DNA of 6,192 nt from Verrucomicrobiota bacterium (GTDB lineage Bacteria; Verrucomicrobiota; Verrucomicrobiia; Limisphaerales; UBA1096): positions 1 through 6,192 of the forward strand of contig JASLKI010000399.1 of NCBI GenBank assembly GCA_030747575.1, in the 5' to 3' direction. Of the stretch, positions 5,553 through 6,192 are shown piece by piece. Position 1 is the stretch's first letter; each line of letters begins with the position of its first letter. A model generated the notes under the pieces. The model saw nothing but the letters and a program-made list of their open reading frames with translations. It was not told where the DNA came from and ran no database searches. The position numbers and the translations under genes were made by a program.

Positions 5553-6192
5553 ATCGCCGTGATTTTCTATACGGGCTCAATGCCAGTCTTGGCAGTGTTG
5601 CTTTCACTTCGATGTTGGCTCAGTCGGCTCGAGCGGCGAGCGGGAAGCAGCCCCATTTTCCGTTGGCCAAGGCCAAGCATTGCATCTTCCTTTACATGGA
5701 AGGCGGGCCTTCCCACATTGATACCTTTGACCCGAAGGCCAAGCTTGAAGAGTTGCACCTCAAGGAGTTTAACCGCTCGGGTGAAGAGCAAAGTGCAATG
5801 AGTTCGGGCAAGCGGTACTATGTGAAGAGTCCGTTTGAGTTCCGCAAAGCCGGGCAGAGCGGGGCGGACATGAACAAACTCTGGAAAAAACTGGCCGGGG
5901 TGGCCGATGACTTGTGCTTTTATCGAGGACTGCAAGTGGAGTCGGTGAATCATCCCACCGCAAACTACCATGTGAATACAGGCAACCGTTTCGGCGGCGA
6001 CCCGGCCATTGGCTCCTGGGTAAATTACGGCTTGGGAACTGAGAATGCTGACCTGCCCGGTTTTGTTGTGTTGCCTGAGCTGTCCCATCCACAGGGTGGT
6101 CCCTCAAATTGGGCAAATGGTTTTCTGCCGGCAAGTTATCAGGCTACGGCGTTGCGGCCGAAAGGTTCTCCGCTGCTCGATATTCATCCTCC
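5549..6192 (+). CDS. DUF1501 family protein with Tat signal, C-terminus cut by window edge
   Basis: The first 214 codons, roughly half of a typical DUF1501 (PF07394) protein; the frame is open to the right edge. The N-terminus MNRRDFLYGL carries a twin-arginine motif (RRDFL), followed by a mildly hydrophobic stretch and a likely cleavage near ARA (27–29), so it should be exported folded through Tat. Family motifs: HCIFLYMEGGPSHIDTFDPK (44–63), HPTANYHVNTGNRFGGDP (135–152), GSWVNYGLGTENADLPGFVVL (155–175, two runs: GSWVNYGLGTEN and ADLPGFVVL), NWANGFLPASYQ. DUF1501 belongs, to my knowledge, to the alkaline phosphatase superfamily, like the sulfatase beside it, but its substrate is unknown. It is commonly paired with DUF1549/DUF1553 genes. 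Its ATG overlaps the sulfatase TGA and has no Shine-Dalgarno sequence, so translation probably depends on ribosomes ending the sulfatase. Confidence 0.93.
   Translation, partial: MNRRDFLYGLNASLGSVAFTSMLAQSARAASGKQPHFPLAKAKHCIFLYMEGGPSHIDTFDPKAKLEELHLKEFNRSGEEQSAMSSGKRYYVKSPFEFRKAGQSGADMNKLWKKLAGVADDLCFYRGLQVESVNHPTANYHVNTGNRFGGDPAIGSWVNYGLGTENADLPGFVVLPELSHPQGGPSNWANGFLPASYQATALRPKGSPLLDIHP

Overview
The window reads as accessory, polysaccharide-degradation DNA from a Planctomycetota or Verrucomicrobiota (PVC group) bacterium. The grounds are the protein families: a PSCyt1–DUF1549–DUF1553 cytochrome-like protein, a DUF1501 protein with a Tat signal, a Cys-type sulfatase and a DUF3472 protein. 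This combination is typical of those phyla. Mid-range GC and mostly weak Shine-Dalgarno signals agree with this. Genus or species cannot be read from the sequence.

Layout. On the minus strand the left edge holds the first 53 codons of an exported protein whose visible mature start looks like a BNR_4 (neuraminidase-like) protein. A 98-base gap separates it from a divergent plus-strand gene for an exported DUF3472 protein (258–1391). After 71 bases comes a large PSCyt1/DUF1549/DUF1553 protein with two CXXCH motifs (1463–4108, GTG start). Its end overlaps the start of a type I sulfatase (4080–5552). The sulfatase stop codon overlaps, as ATGA, the start of a DUF1501 gene (5549 to the right edge, cut off).

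How the genes work together. All five proteins carry an export signal, so the locus acts outside the cytoplasm. The sulfatase would remove sulfate esters from a glycan. The DUF1549/DUF1553 and DUF1501 proteins are widespread partners in PVC genomes whose biochemical roles are not established. The last three genes overlap and are very likely one translationally coupled operon. DUF3472 may be cotranscribed with them, but that is less certain.

Points that deserve a second look: an in-frame ATG-TAA-GTG at the start of the cytochrome-like gene; a correctly phased A-AAA-AAG heptamer just before the sulfatase/DUF1501 junction, where a -1 shift would fuse the two proteins; an 11-base perfect inverted repeat around an alternative start of the BNR_4-like gene; and uncertain start sites for two of the genes. 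No RNA gene, insertion sequence, CRISPR array or clear terminator was seen. No non-coding stretch exceeds 100 bases.
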